Below are positions 1 to 10,182 of a DNA stretch of 64,000 nucleotides, one piece after another. The notes below the pieces were generated by a model that was given only the letters and a program-made list of their open reading frames with translations, was not told the DNA's origin and searched no databases. Position numbers and translations under genes: made by a program. Each line of letters opens with the position of its first letter. Position 1 is the first letter of the stretch. Origin of the DNA: JABDMH01 sp965222645. Its GTDB lineage: Bacteria > Bacteroidota > Bacteroidia > Chitinophagales > Saprospiraceae. The DNA lies in the NCBI GenBank assembly GCA_965222645.1, contig OZ244968.1, forward strand, positions 5,642,001 through 5,706,000. Reading direction: 5' to 3'.

Positions 1-43
1 TACAATAGTGCCGTAGACTTTAGAAAACAACTTCCTCTGGCTG

Positions 44-1159
44 CTATTCTCCCTCCTCAAGTTCAAACTGGTCGAGATCGAGGCCTAATAACTTCGCCCC
101 GTTGAGGTAGTAAATCTTTCTTAAAATTTCATCGGGGAGGTTTAGCCCGTACATTTTCCAAAATGCGTGGTAGCGCTTGTAATACGGAAAGTATTCGTCG
201 GCGGTCTCCAAAACCCGGAAGTATGTGTGATATTCGTTTGGACGGTAGGAGTCCTTGCCAAAGAGAATTCTATCCTGGTATTTTTCAAAAAATGCAGAGG
301 CCATTCTAGGTTGCCGGCCCAACTCTGCAATTACTGCACCGAATTCGACATACATATTGGGAATTTCATCGAGCAGTGTTCCCAATTTCTGCAGATCATT
401 GGCAAACCACCCAAAATGTGCATTGATAAATGTGGTGCCGGGATGTTTTCTAAAGATATTGTGTTGTTCTGCAATGATCTTCTCCCATGACACAGGATTA
501 TCCGGACCCCGTTTTCTTCCGGGCCTTAATTTGAGTTCCAGCCATCGCTCGTTGAGGCTGTCATGCGGCTGCCAAAATGGTCTTGGATCTGCCGAATGGA
601 TTAATACAGGCATCCCTAATTCTCCACATTTAGCCCATATGGGATCAATACGCGGATCATCAATGGCGATCCGGTTTCCCTTAGAATCCTTGTTGCTCAT
701 GCCCTGGCTTTTATAGATTTTCAATCCCTTTGCACCATTGGCATAATCGTATTCGATTTGCTTTACAGTTTCTTCTGACCAATCGGGTTCATCGATGCTT
801 TGTAAATTAATATTGGTGAACACGACAAACCGGTCCTCCAGACCCTGCGAAGCGACATTATCTGTCATTGCTTTCAAAGCAGCACCTCCTCGGCCACTCA
901 GGTTTACCAATACCTGCATATTTAGCGAGTCCATCTCAGAGACGAGCTGGGATAAGTCCGATTCACCCAACCTCCATTGATGATTGTGTATGTCGATAAA
1001 CGGAAATTTTGATCGAACCTTAGGATTCTCCGGAACCACCAATGTAGATGGGGGATCGTATGATTCAAAATCAATGGTGATATCTAATGGCTGTCTCCGC
1101 TGGGCATCCGAAGAAACGCAAAATAACAGCAATACAAGTACAATAATCGGTTGTCTCAT
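44..1159 (-). CDS. Secreted amidohydrolase-family metal-dependent hydrolase
   Basis: TIM-barrel hydrolase of the amidohydrolase_2 type. Visible features are the metal-binding HxH signature in FIDIHNH (about residues 55-60), a strand-end histidine in VLIHSADP, another in INAHFGW, and a late aspartate in GKDSYRPNEY. The frame is open to 1198, but the ATG at 1159 puts a clean signal peptide (MRQPIIVLVLLLF, cleavage after a DAQ-like site) at the N-terminus, so I prefer that start. The protein therefore probably acts in the periplasm. The substrate cannot be read from the sequence; relatives hydrolyse or decarboxylate small cyclic or carboxylated compounds. It stands alone, followed across a divergent gap by a T9SS cargo gene. 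Confidence 0.82.
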   Translation of the reverse strand: MRQPIIVLVLLLFCVSSDAQRRQPLDITIDFESYDPPSTLVVPENPKVRSKFPFIDIHNHQWRLGESDLSQLVSEMDSLNMQVLVNLSGRGGAALKAMTDNVASQGLEDRFVVFTNINLQSIDEPDWSEETVKQIEYDYANGAKGLKIYKSQGMSNKDSKGNRIAIDDPRIDPIWAKCGELGMPVLIHSADPRPFWQPHDSLNERWLELKLRPGRKRGPDNPVSWEKIIAEQHNIFRKHPGTTFINAHFGWFANDLQKLGTLLDEIPNMYVEFGAVIAELGRQPRMASAFFEKYQDRILFGKDSYRPNEYHTYFRVLETADEYFPYYKRYHAFWKMYGLNLPDEILRKIYYLNGAKLLGLDLDQFELEEGE

Positions 1160-1371
1160 CGTCTTATTGGCAAATTTTGAATATCTGAGAATCGTCAAAT
1201 TTAACGGGATTTACTGGACTTTTTCCTTAACAAACAGATAAAATCGTACTGTTTCTTTTCGTGATCCATGAATTCCCATAATTGCGTGATTTTCATATAT
1301 GTTAAAAAGTTCTACTATGTATTAGTTTGGCAAACAATTTGCTGTGACAATATATAATACTTTTTATTAAT

Positions 1372-2682
1372 ATGAGAATACCTGATCCGGACCCCAGTAC
1401 GCGAATGTTTTCGATCATAATTATGATTTTGCTTTCTCTCTTTGCAGTGAGCATCAATACGTCTGACGGCCAGGACTGTGGTGATATCGAAGTAAACTTG
1501 GATTGGTCTGATGTTTATTGGGATTTTGGAACACGACGCGCGGTACTTCATGTGCCATCAGAAGATCAGCAACACATTGTGGATGTAGAATTTAAAGTGG
1601 AGACCGGGACCCTGGGAAGTTTTGAGGGATTTGGTGTCTTGTCACCTTATATCGATGGAGACACCATTTATCACTTTGGTGAAGGTCGCGATCTGGGTCT
1701 TATGTTTGATCCTCATCCGGATCAGGGAACATCACCGGTACGGGTCACCCTAATATTTAGCGCCCCAGTTCAGTGTCTTCAGTTTGAGATTTCGGATATC
1801 GATATTGCGCCGGGGAGGAAGGACAGTTTGATCGTCACTGGTAATGGTGGTACAGTGCTGCCTGATCTGCAGGTATTGTCGGATCAACCCACTGTCAGAG
1901 TTATGGGATCTACAGCAGTTGCACTGGGTGGTGGATACGGAAGGACAGCATCCGGATCATCATTCGCAAATCAAGATGATGGCACGATTAGCGTCTCATT
2001 TAGAGACAGAGAACTGGATTCGATTACGATCGAGTATTATGAGGCAGGCAGAGCTGAAGATCCGGATGCAAGAGGCCTGGGTCTGTTTAATAATATGAGC
2101 TTTTTCAAGACAGAAATTATCCCACCTAAGCTTGTGAAATTTGGTTTGGTGCCTGACGAAGAGTGCATGCCCGTGCTGCGATGGGTGACCAGTCACGAAC
2201 TAGAAATTGCTGACTACGAAATCGAATACAGTTTTGATGGCTATAATTTTTCCAAGGTTGCGACGGTCCCGGCCAAGAATGAATATCGCAATGAGAATAT
2301 TTACGAAGTACTCCTTGAGAGAAAATTAAATGCACAGAATTTTTTTAGACTGATTCGAACCGATCAGTCGGGAAATCGTGTAGTCCTGACAGACCAGAGA
2401 CTGGAGGGAGGTGATTGTTTTAGTTTTACATCCATCAATATTTACCCTAATCCATCAAAGGGTAATTATGTATTTATCGAGATCGAAACCCCAGCATCAA
2501 CAACGACGGATATCGGCATCATCGATCAAGATGGTGAAATGCTTGTACAAACAAAACACTCTCTAAAGAAGGGACAGAATGTTTTTAAGCTGACGTCCAG
2601 ACATTTGGTGCCGGGTATTTATTACGTGCGTTTTACAGCAGGAAAGGAAATTATCACTAAGCGAATAAATATTTTGAAGTAG
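1372..2682 (+). CDS. Secreted protein with T9SS type A sorting domain
   Basis: A 436-residue exported protein. It has a hydrophobic N-terminal segment (FSIIIMILLSLFAVSI), a beta-rich central part that I do not recognise, a fibronectin-like stretch around residues 255-345 (PVLRWVTSHELEIADYEIEY), and a C-terminal domain of about 80 residues beginning INIYPNPSKG and ending with ITKRINILK. That last domain is the usual T9SS type A sorting signal, cleaved on export across the outer membrane. The ATG at 1405 is an equally good start and would begin right at the hydrophobic segment. Function unknown; probably a surface or released protein. Single gene, convergent with the next. Confidence 0.75.
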   Translation: MRIPDPDPSTRMFSIIIMILLSLFAVSINTSDGQDCGDIEVNLDWSDVYWDFGTRRAVLHVPSEDQQHIVDVEFKVETGTLGSFEGFGVLSPYIDGDTIYHFGEGRDLGLMFDPHPDQGTSPVRVTLIFSAPVQCLQFEISDIDIAPGRKDSLIVTGNGGTVLPDLQVLSDQPTVRVMGSTAVALGGGYGRTASGSSFANQDDGTISVSFRDRELDSITIEYYEAGRAEDPDARGLGLFNNMSFFKTEIIPPKLVKFGLVPDEECMPVLRWVTSHELEIADYEIEYSFDGYNFSKVATVPAKNEYRNENIYEVLLERKLNAQNFFRLIRTDQSGNRVVLTDQRLEGGDCFSFTSINIYPNPSKGNYVFIEIETPASTTTDIGIIDQDGEMLVQTKHSLKKGQNVFKLTSRHLVPGIYYVRFTAGKEIITKRINILK

Positions 2683-2758
2683 GGAATTTGATTGACCTGG
2701 TACCGGATCTGGTATCATTCGATATTTGATTTTTTACGGACGTGGATCTCCATCAGTG

Positions 2759-5047
2759 TCACTGAATGATAATGTTTATTGTCTCAACATTCCTCTCTAG
2801 TGCTCCGATGATTTCTACATGCATGTAATAAACACCTTTGGTTAGTTGTAAGTCTCTGATATCGATCTGATCATTAATGGCATTTTCTGTCAGACTTTTC
2901 TGATAAATAATTTGTCCCAGCGCATTTACGATAACTGCATTTATTTGTTTGATTTTCCTTTCGCTGCTTTCAAAAGAAATGATCTGAGAAGTGGTATTCC
3001 ATTTCGCGTGTGTTGACACACTATTGATTATGGGCTGGTGCACCATGTTTTTTTGTGCAACACTCCCATCCAAACAATCCGGTTGATCACACGGACCTAA
3101 TAGATCACCGTGACCTAGATGGTCAGACAGACTGCTTTGGGCAACACATAATTCTTGAGATCCCTCGTCAGTTTGGTGACAGATAGTTACTTTCTTGCCA
3201 TTGGGGTGGCAGCTAATGTTTTCACCCAGAGGCAGCATTATTACTCCGCTCGAGTTGCAACCGTTAGCGTCATATACTGAGCAGCTTAAAATCTCTACTT
3301 CATCAGGGCAAACCCGGATCTCCGCTCCATCTTTGCCATTGCTCCACTGATAGCTGTAGATACCTGACCCGCCGGTTGCGGATACTTCCACCTTCAGACA
3401 GTTGTTATCGAGGTATTGATCCACTGAATAGGTTGTGCAAGGGTCATAGACGAGCTCCAGGTCTGAATAGATGTGTAGGACAGACAAGGACGTGTCTTTC
3501 TGACCTAAGTTGTCTGTGACCACAAGTTGCACCTGGTGCTCACCGAGATCACCGCAGGTGAAGAGATTGGGAATGACCTCCATCCGGACCAATTGGCAAT
3601 CGTCGTAGCTTCCCCGATCTACCTCTTTCACACTTAATTGGAGATTTCCGTTGTCCGGAATTTTCCTGTGAATTTCTTTCCGACTGAAAGCAACTGGAGG
3701 GTCGATACCTTCACCATCTATGGATTCCTCTGGCCCAATCCTATACTTTCCTACATCATTACCTCCATTGTCACTTACTATCAAATAGGTAAATTGTCCT
3801 GGAATCAAATCATCTCCGTTGATGATGACTTTGGAAGCTTCCTTTTTGGTGATGACCATCTGATCGTTTACAATATTGACATAAAATTCTAAGTTGCGAT
3901 CAATCTCTTTGATTTTTATTGGGTTTATTTTTTCCGCCATGTAGAAGTAGTAGAGATTCAGTTCTGCTGGACGCTCGAGATCAACTTCCTGTCGCTGGCA
4001 AAGTGCGAGGGGATATGCACAATCCGGATTTATCAAACTAATCGAAAAATGATACTCGCTCTTGTCATTGGCTCTGTCATCACTCAGTAAAATTGTATAC
4101 ATTCCTTCATCCAGCACCGTAGGAATAATTAAATCATTCGCTTTTCCCGAAACTCTGTTTCCTGCAATTTTTTGCCCATGCGGATCATAGATTTCTACTT
4201 TGGTCTCAAATCCCTGATTTAAGGCCAGGGCTTTGCAGACAAGACCATCACCTGCTGCCATTCCGATCCGCATTGCATGGATTTCTGCATTTTTAGAAAT
4301 TGCGGAATGGACATATTCTTTTTGGGTAGCGTGAATATTTCCACAATCACTATTTAGATCTTGATAAGTAAAACCATATTCGCCAGTATCATTTCCGTTT
4401 GCATCAAAAATAAATACGCTAAATTGGTCAGTACTATCCACAGAAAATGGTTCTATGAAGGCATATGAATTGGATTTTCTTTGCGACTTGTGAAGTCTAT
4501 TGCCATCACTATCGAAAATGTAAATCGAAGATTCGAGGTGTCTGGACTCAGCCCTCATTTGAGCAAGGGCGAGATCTCCTTCCTGGACATCGATTACATA
4601 GACCTGGCACGCTACCTCGGTGGCAATCGTATCCCTAATATCATCTCCGCAACTGATTTTTCTAGCGTAGGCGGGATTGTTGATCTTATGCAAAGCCAGC
4701 CCGTAATCACCTGTATCATTGTGGTTGTGGTCATAAACGACAAGAAGACACCCTGCATCTTTCTCCAATGTGTAATCAAAGATCTGAATATCCCCTCCGG
4801 CTCCTTCAATAGTGACCAGGATCGAGTCATCTTGATACAGCCGCAGACTTGCATCTACACTGCTTTGTGCATCGCCCATCCTGACCCAAAGACGGTCACC
4901 AATACTGCCAAAGAAATGAAGAGTGTCAATTTCACCTGGATATGAAATTTCTCCAACTAGATTTGTTCCGTATGGTATAGAATCTATTTTGGCAAAGAGA
5001 AAGAGAGGTACACCAGCAAGTATGAGCAATAAAAATACCTTGCGCAT
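2759..5047 (-). CDS. Large secreted protein with pre-peptidase-like repeats and T9SS sorting domain
   Basis: A 762-residue exported protein with a signal peptide (VFLLLILAGVPLFLFA). Three or four beta-sandwich units of roughly 110-120 residues cover residues 25-430 and share the phrases YDHNHNDTGDYG, FDANGNDTGEYG and DNGGNDVGKYR, typical of pre-peptidase C-terminal-like domains. A HYR/PKD-like region follows (VTDNLGQKDTS, then SYQWSNGKDG), then a short Cys-rich piece (VTICHQTDEG) often found in secreted Bacteroidota adhesins. The last 80 residues (VIVNALGQIIYQKS to the end) resemble a T9SS type A sorting domain. No protease or glycosidase catalytic motif is visible, so a surface binding role is inferred only. 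Confidence 0.75.
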   Translation of the reverse strand: MRKVFLLLILAGVPLFLFAKIDSIPYGTNLVGEISYPGEIDTLHFFGSIGDRLWVRMGDAQSSVDASLRLYQDDSILVTIEGAGGDIQIFDYTLEKDAGCLLVVYDHNHNDTGDYGLALHKINNPAYARKISCGDDIRDTIATEVACQVYVIDVQEGDLALAQMRAESRHLESSIYIFDSDGNRLHKSQRKSNSYAFIEPFSVDSTDQFSVFIFDANGNDTGEYGFTYQDLNSDCGNIHATQKEYVHSAISKNAEIHAMRIGMAAGDGLVCKALALNQGFETKVEIYDPHGQKIAGNRVSGKANDLIIPTVLDEGMYTILLSDDRANDKSEYHFSISLINPDCAYPLALCQRQEVDLERPAELNLYYFYMAEKINPIKIKEIDRNLEFYVNIVNDQMVITKKEASKVIINGDDLIPGQFTYLIVSDNGGNDVGKYRIGPEESIDGEGIDPPVAFSRKEIHRKIPDNGNLQLSVKEVDRGSYDDCQLVRMEVIPNLFTCGDLGEHQVQLVVTDNLGQKDTSLSVLHIYSDLELVYDPCTTYSVDQYLDNNCLKVEVSATGGSGIYSYQWSNGKDGAEIRVCPDEVEILSCSVYDANGCNSSGVIMLPLGENISCHPNGKKVTICHQTDEGSQELCVAQSSLSDHLGHGDLLGPCDQPDCLDGSVAQKNMVHQPIINSVSTHAKWNTTSQIISFESSERKIKQINAVIVNALGQIIYQKSLTENAINDQIDIRDLQLTKGVYYMHVEIIGALERNVETINIIIQ

Positions 5048-5476
5048 CGAGTTTCATTATTTGATTCCGGGGGACTCAACGCTGATTTTACAAATTTCAG
5101 GCCAAATTCGTAATCAGATTGGTAGAAAAGTTTGCCAGTGCATTTCAAGCTCACAAAATCATGGTCTGAGAGACCGTGTTTGGAGTGTTGCTATATGCGA
5201 TATAAATTCGTCTGATCCCGAATGAGCGCTTGATGCTCTCGACCTGCGTTTGATTTAGCTACATAGCCACAGATCCATGCCTGAAGTTCTCGAAGTTTGA
5301 ACTTGAAAGTTGTAGTAGACATTGTGGTATCCATTGAGCCTGATCCGCCAGGAGGATTCAACCAGATACCGGGTAGTAATAGATTTTACTATTTTGATAT
5401 CGGGTTCATCAGGTCAAAGAGTCAAGGTTTTTCTGAAACTTTTTTTATTATAGAACTGAAATGAAATTTCTTGCAG
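5048..5476. other. Intergenic region between divergent genes
   Basis: About 430 bases separating the T9SS protein (leftward) from the sulfatase (rightward). It must hold promoters for both. I found no convincing Bacteroidota promoter match, no RNA gene and no gene remnant. The last 40 bases before the sulfatase start are T/A-rich. Confidence 0.5.
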
Positions 5477-7117
5477 ATGAAAAATGCTTTTTTCCATTTT
5501 TTGTTTTTCACCGTTTGTCTTTTACTCACTTTTTGCAGGGGATCCCGACAGGGGTCTGACCATCCTAATATTTTATTCGTGATCAATGACGATCAATCAT
5601 TTCTACATACGAGTTTTGCAGGATGCGAGTTTGTCAATACCCCGGGCTTTGACAGAATAGCCACTGAGGGGGTCTATTTTAAAAACTGCTATGCCGGATC
5701 TCCCGGATGTGCACCATCCAGAAGTACGATCGTGACCGGTAGATATCACTGGCAAAATGAACAGTCAGGTCAGCACGCTGCTGTCTGGTTGGATAAGTAT
5801 AAATCCTTCGTCGATATCCTGGCACAAAACGGATACAAAACAGGTGTAACCGGTAAGGGTGTAGGACCCTTTTACTACGCAGAGGATTTAGACCTGGAAG
5901 AAATCACATACAATGGCAAAACCTTAAAGCTCAGACATGGAAATGCCGCGGGGCCTATGTACAACGATATCAGGTACGGCAACAGAGATGATGAACGAGT
6001 GGCAACGGGAATAAACAACAAAAATTACTTTGCAAATTTTAAAAAGTTTATGGCGGAAGAAAGGGGAGATAAACCCTTTTTCTTTTGGTACGGCTCGCAC
6101 GAACCACACAGAAAGTATGAAGAAGGATCCTGGCGCAGAAATCAGAAGATACTGGAGGAGGTCACAGTCGCTGAATTTTATCCGGATCACGAGGTGATCA
6201 GGTCCGATCTACTGGATTATGCTGTGGAAATCGAGTGGGCCGATCTGCACCTTGAGCGAATGATCGACTATCTGGAAGAAATCGGTGAGTTGGAGAATAC
6301 CATAATCATCGTTACTGCCGACAATGGAATGCCATTTCCAAGAGCAAAGGCAAACGGATATGAATATGGGACCCATGTGCCCCTTGCAATAAGATATCCA
6401 AAGCAAATCAAAGGAAATCGCATCGTCGAAGACCTGATCAGTTTTGTAGATTTAGCTCCAACGATATTCGATCTGGTCAATGTGCGACCTGATGGCATGC
6501 TACCTATGAGCGGAAAAAGCTTTTCTAATCTCTTATATCCTGATCGATCAGAGAATCCTGACCAGCACCGGCATTTTGCTATTTCTAGCAGGGAGCGCCA
6601 CTCTTCTTCCCGGTATCTTAATTGGGGTTATCCGCAACGCATTATGAGAAGTGATGATTTTTTATTCATATGGAACATGAAGCCCAACCGGTGGCCTTCT
6701 GGTGCTCCGCAACGATTTGATGCTCAGGACACCAGTGCACTGATGCCCATGTTTGGTCTCAACGCGGAGGGAAAATATATTCCGGACGGGGCATTTACCG
6801 ATATTGATGATTGCCCTACCAAGACGTTTCTAATCGAGAATCACAGTACTCCCGGTATAGAAGAGTATTTTAAAATCACACATGATAAAAGACCGGAATT
6901 CGAACTTTTTAATGTGGTCGAAGATCCGTCTTGCGTTCACAATCTCATGAGGGATAAAAAATATGAAGCAGATGCTCAAAAATTAAAAGCACTATTATTA
7001 GAGCAACTTACTTTCTATGAAGATCCTCGGGTAGTCGGAAAAAATCCGGAGATTTTTGACAGTTACAAAAGACATTCGAGAATGCGTAAATTTCCAAAAC
7101 CAGATTGGCTGAATTGA
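5477..7117 (+). CDS. Sulfatase lipoprotein (heparan N-sulfatase-like)
   Basis: Formylglycine-dependent sulfatase of about 546 residues. It has a lipoprotein signal (LLLTFC), the metal-binding start of the fold (NILFVINDDQ), and the sulfatase signature CAPSRSTIVTGR, whose Cys (about residue 78) would be oxidised to formylglycine. Further active-site pieces are VGPFYY after VTGKG and the late metal ligands TADNGMPFPRAKAN. It resembles the SGSH-like group more than arylsulfatase A. The ATG at 5477 is preferred over an in-frame TTG six bases earlier. It probably sits lipid-anchored in the periplasm or outer membrane and removes sulfate esters or N-sulfates. It is the first gene of a co-directional run with a second sulfatase and TctCBA. 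No sulfatase-maturating enzyme is present in the window. Confidence 0.9.
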   Translation: MKNAFFHFLFFTVCLLLTFCRGSRQGSDHPNILFVINDDQSFLHTSFAGCEFVNTPGFDRIATEGVYFKNCYAGSPGCAPSRSTIVTGRYHWQNEQSGQHAAVWLDKYKSFVDILAQNGYKTGVTGKGVGPFYYAEDLDLEEITYNGKTLKLRHGNAAGPMYNDIRYGNRDDERVATGINNKNYFANFKKFMAEERGDKPFFFWYGSHEPHRKYEEGSWRRNQKILEEVTVAEFYPDHEVIRSDLLDYAVEIEWADLHLERMIDYLEEIGELENTIIIVTADNGMPFPRAKANGYEYGTHVPLAIRYPKQIKGNRIVEDLISFVDLAPTIFDLVNVRPDGMLPMSGKSFSNLLYPDRSENPDQHRHFAISSRERHSSSRYLNWGYPQRIMRSDDFLFIWNMKPNRWPSGAPQRFDAQDTSALMPMFGLNAEGKYIPDGAFTDIDDCPTKTFLIENHSTPGIEEYFKITHDKRPEFELFNVVEDPSCVHNLMRDKKYEADAQKLKALLLEQLTFYEDPRVVGKNPEIFDSYKRHSRMRKFPKPDWLN

Positions 7118-7147
7118 AATCGGGCGAGAGAAAAAATTATTACTTCT

Positions 7148-8689
7148 ATGAGAAATATTTGCTTTGTCGCGGTTAGTTTATTTATCGCCTGTCAATCCGT
7201 TGATAAGAATCATCAGGAAACCATTTATCCGAATATAATTTTTATCCTCGCAGATGATCTGGGCTTTGGTGATTTGGGTTGCTATAATGCTCAATCTAAA
7301 ATACCAACTCCACATCTGGACAGACTTGCTCTGCAGGGTATGCGATTTACAGACGCTCATGCTCCCGGGTCTGTCTGTACTCCTACAAGATATGCGATTC
7401 TCACCGGCAGATATTGCTGGAGGAGTCGACTCCCGGCGGGGGTTTTACGCGGCTATGGCCGATCCTTGATCGAATCTGAACGCACCACCGTTGCTGAGCT
7501 TCTCAAGCAAAGCGGATATTCGACAGGTGTGGTCGGCAAATGGCATCTTGGACTGGACTGGATAGTAAAAGACGAGTTTAAAGACTCCTTAGCCAGTATT
7601 AAAGTGCGCACTAACGAAGTCGGGATGGTGACTGAAATGGATCCAACTTTCATTGATTTTAGGAAGGCGCCATCTGATGGACCTCTTGATCACGGATTTG
7701 ATTATTCATTTATTCTTCCGGCGTCTTTAGACATGGATCCCTACTGTTTCTTGGAAAACGACATACTTACCGATGAGCTTATTGATACTACCGAGGGCAA
7801 TGATTTAAACACGGGATATACTGGCGCCTTCTGGCGACCGGGATTACAAGCAAAGAATTTTTCGATGGAAGGCGTCATGCCAATGTTCACTGACAAGGCA
7901 ATCAAATTTATCGAGAACAATGCAGAAAAAGAAAGTCCTTTTTTTTTATATCTGCCATACGCATCTCCACATACTCCATGGGTGCCTACAAAGGAATTTG
8001 AAGGGGAAACTGACGCAGGGAGTTACGGAGATTTTGTGCATATGGTCGATGCAATGGTAGGTCAGCTAATGGCATCGCTCGAAAGATCAAATATTTCTCA
8101 AAACACGCTCGTCATATTCACAAGTGATAATGGGCCCTTCTGGACACCTTCCCTTATTGAGCAATATGACCACCGGTCAGCCGGTCTATGGAGGGGAATG
8201 AAGGCCGATGCCTGGGAAGGAGGACATCGCATTCCTTTCTTTGCACGATGGCCGGAGAAAATATCATCAGAGTCTACATGTAACAATCCCATCAGCCTTG
8301 TGGATTTTATGGCAACATGTGCAGACATTGTCAAAACATCGTTGGAAGGTGATCAGGGACCGGACAGCCATAGTATTTTGCCTCTTTTGCTGGGTGATAA
8401 TGCCGGGTGGACCGGACCGGAAGCTCTAATTCATCACTCATCAAGAAATTTTTTTGCTGTTCGGCAGGATGAATGGAAACTCATTCTTGGGCTCGGCTCC
8501 GGAGGATTTTCAGAACCGAGAGTCCGGACGCCAGTACCGAATGGTCCCACCGGTCAGCTTTATAACCTGGGGACGGATCCCGGGGAGGAACAAAATCTCT
8601 TTGTGGAATACCCGGGCAAAGTAGCCGAACTGACAAAGATACTGGACGACTATCGACAGAAAGGACACAGTCGTGGCGCTGGTAACTGA
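7148..8689 (+). CDS. Arylsulfatase-type sulfatase lipoprotein
   Basis: Second formylglycine sulfatase, 513 residues, 30 bases after the first. It has a lipobox LFIAC (Cys15), the metal site IIFILADDLGFGDLG, the signature CTPTRYAILTGR (Cys77 to formylglycine), the catalytic Lys-His segment GKWHLG, and late ligands TSDNGPFW followed by MKADAWEGGHR. This is the classical arylsulfatase A/GALNS-like pattern. The C-terminus ends with a conserved DDYRQKG-type tail. It differs clearly from the upstream sulfatase, so the two are not a recent duplication and probably act on different positions or substrates. Likely co-transcribed with the upstream sulfatase and perhaps with tctCBA, which starts 50 bases downstream. 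Confidence 0.92.
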   Translation: MRNICFVAVSLFIACQSVDKNHQETIYPNIIFILADDLGFGDLGCYNAQSKIPTPHLDRLALQGMRFTDAHAPGSVCTPTRYAILTGRYCWRSRLPAGVLRGYGRSLIESERTTVAELLKQSGYSTGVVGKWHLGLDWIVKDEFKDSLASIKVRTNEVGMVTEMDPTFIDFRKAPSDGPLDHGFDYSFILPASLDMDPYCFLENDILTDELIDTTEGNDLNTGYTGAFWRPGLQAKNFSMEGVMPMFTDKAIKFIENNAEKESPFFLYLPYASPHTPWVPTKEFEGETDAGSYGDFVHMVDAMVGQLMASLERSNISQNTLVIFTSDNGPFWTPSLIEQYDHRSAGLWRGMKADAWEGGHRIPFFARWPEKISSESTCNNPISLVDFMATCADIVKTSLEGDQGPDSHSILPLLLGDNAGWTGPEALIHHSSRNFFAVRQDEWKLILGLGSGGFSEPRVRTPVPNGPTGQLYNLGTDPGEEQNLFVEYPGKVAELTKILDDYRQKGHSRGAGN

Positions 8690-8739
8690 GGCTTGCGGTG
8701 TCGGATTTATTGTTATCTTTTGGCTGTCGAAATCTTTGA

Positions 8740-9741
8740 ATGAAACAAGAAATGATTATTAAGACCTGTAAGTTTATTTTTCTGTTTATGGCTATATCCA
8801 TATTGAGCTGCGAATCGGATTCTGGAAGTAGTAGTAATGATGACGATTTTCCGGAACGCCCGATTACAATGCTCGTCCCCTGGTCTGCCGGTGGTATGAC
8901 AGACTTGAGTGCAAGGGCTATCGCGGCTGTTCTCCAGAATCATATCGGCACTACGGTCAATGTGATCAACCGTACCGGTGGTGGTGGTGTTATTGGTCAT
9001 TTGGCGATCAGCCAGGCAAAACCCGATGGTTACACTGTCGGTGCCGTGACAGTAGAAATTACGATGTTGCATAATTTGGGTCTTACCCCCCTCACTTATA
9101 AAGATTACACTCCCCTTACCCTTCTGGTAGATAATGCGGCTTCGGTCACAGTACGCGCAGATGCGCCTTATAACAATTTACAGGATCTAATTAATGCCAT
9201 AAAAGCGTCTCCCGGATCATTAAAAGCCTCCGGCACTGCAAGAGGGGGGATTTGGGATCTCGCCAGGATTGGATTTTTAGGCGCTGCTGGTTTGGAGGAG
9301 AGTGACTTGCCATGGGTACCCAGTCAAGGTGCAGCACCGGCACTGCAAGAACTCATCGCGGGTGGTGTGGATGTGGTGACTGCCTCGATGTCTGAGGTAG
9401 ATGCTTTGAGGAGGGCAGGGGAGGTAAAGTCTCTGGCGGTAATGTCTGACGAACGCCTGACACAGTTCCCCAATGTGCCGACTTTAAAAGAGCAGGGAAT
9501 TGAATGGCAGTCGAGTGGATGGGTTTCTGTATGTGCTCCAAAGGGATTAAATGATTCTGTAAAAGCTAAATGGGAGACGGCACTTAAAGCGGCAATGGAT
9601 GATCCAGAGTTTACCAAAGCGCTAAGTCAGGCCGGTTCGAATATCAGATCTATGCAAGGAGCAGAACTACTTACTTTTATGGAAGAGCAGCATGCAAAAA
9701 ATGAGACAGCCATGACGGTAGCCGGCCTAAAACAAAATTAA
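8740..9741 (+). CDS. Tripartite tricarboxylate transporter substrate-binding protein (TctC family)
   Basis: Extracytoplasmic solute-binding component of a TTT transporter, 333 residues. The family pattern is clear: FPERPITMLVPWSAGGMTDLSARAIA, then GGGGVIGHLAISQAKPDGYT, and the C-terminal PNVPTLKEQGIEWQSSGW. Members bind carboxylated ligands such as citrate, aromatic acids or dicarboxylates. The N-terminus is a lipoprotein signal (AISILSC) followed by a Ser/Asp-rich linker, whereas most proteobacterial members are free periplasmic proteins. The start could also be the ATG at 8752. It is followed at once by tctB and tctA, and preceded by two sulfatases, which suggests that the ligand may be a desulfated organic acid (inference). 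Confidence 0.92.
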   Translation: MKQEMIIKTCKFIFLFMAISILSCESDSGSSSNDDDFPERPITMLVPWSAGGMTDLSARAIAAVLQNHIGTTVNVINRTGGGGVIGHLAISQAKPDGYTVGAVTVEITMLHNLGLTPLTYKDYTPLTLLVDNAASVTVRADAPYNNLQDLINAIKASPGSLKASGTARGGIWDLARIGFLGAAGLEESDLPWVPSQGAAPALQELIAGGVDVVTASMSEVDALRRAGEVKSLAVMSDERLTQFPNVPTLKEQGIEWQSSGWVSVCAPKGLNDSVKAKWETALKAAMDDPEFTKALSQAGSNIRSMQGAELLTFMEEQHAKNETAMTVAGLKQN

Positions 9742-9756
9742 ATTTCCTCCCAGATT

Positions 9757-10182
9757 TTGAAAACCAATAAGGAAACACACATCGGCATTGCAGTCACCTT
9801 GCTGGGAGTTTTTGTTTTTTTCTTAGCCAGGAAATTTCCCGAATTGCCGGAAGGATATCCAGGGCCGGGTTTGTTTCCTACTGGCATTGGTCTGGGATTC
9901 TTTATTATGGGATTGTTGCTGGTTTATTTCTCGTTCCGAAGTTCAACCGGTGATGTTGGCAAACTGCACGGAAAATGGATCCCGGCTATTGCTCTATTGA
10001 TAATCCTGGCCCTTTTCCCTTTTTTAAAGGATTTTGCAGGCTTTTTTATTTCTATTGCGATCGCTATTTTTTTCGTCGGACTTCTCATGAAACTCGATAT
10101 TCTCAAGAGTTTGCTCACTGCAGCTCTTACTACAGGATTTATTTATGTGATTTTTGACCGCATTTTGCATGTGCCATTATGA
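9757..10182 (+). CDS. Tripartite tricarboxylate transporter small membrane subunit (TctB family)
   Basis: A 141-residue membrane protein with four predicted transmembrane segments (GIAVTLLGVFVFFLA, GLGFFIMGLLLVYF, WIPAIALLIILALFPFL, FFISIAIAIFFVGLLM). It carries the TctB-like motif FPELPEGYPGPGLFPTGIGLG after the first helix. It starts with TTG; no ATG is available until far into the protein. It lies 15 bases after tctC and its stop overlaps the ATG of tctA in an ATGA, so the three are translationally coupled. It is the accessory small subunit that associates with TctA. Confidence 0.88.
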   Translation: MKTNKETHIGIAVTLLGVFVFFLARKFPELPEGYPGPGLFPTGIGLGFFIMGLLLVYFSFRSSTGDVGKLHGKWIPAIALLIILALFPFLKDFAGFFISIAIAIFFVGLLMKLDILKSLLTAALTTGFIYVIFDRILHVPL

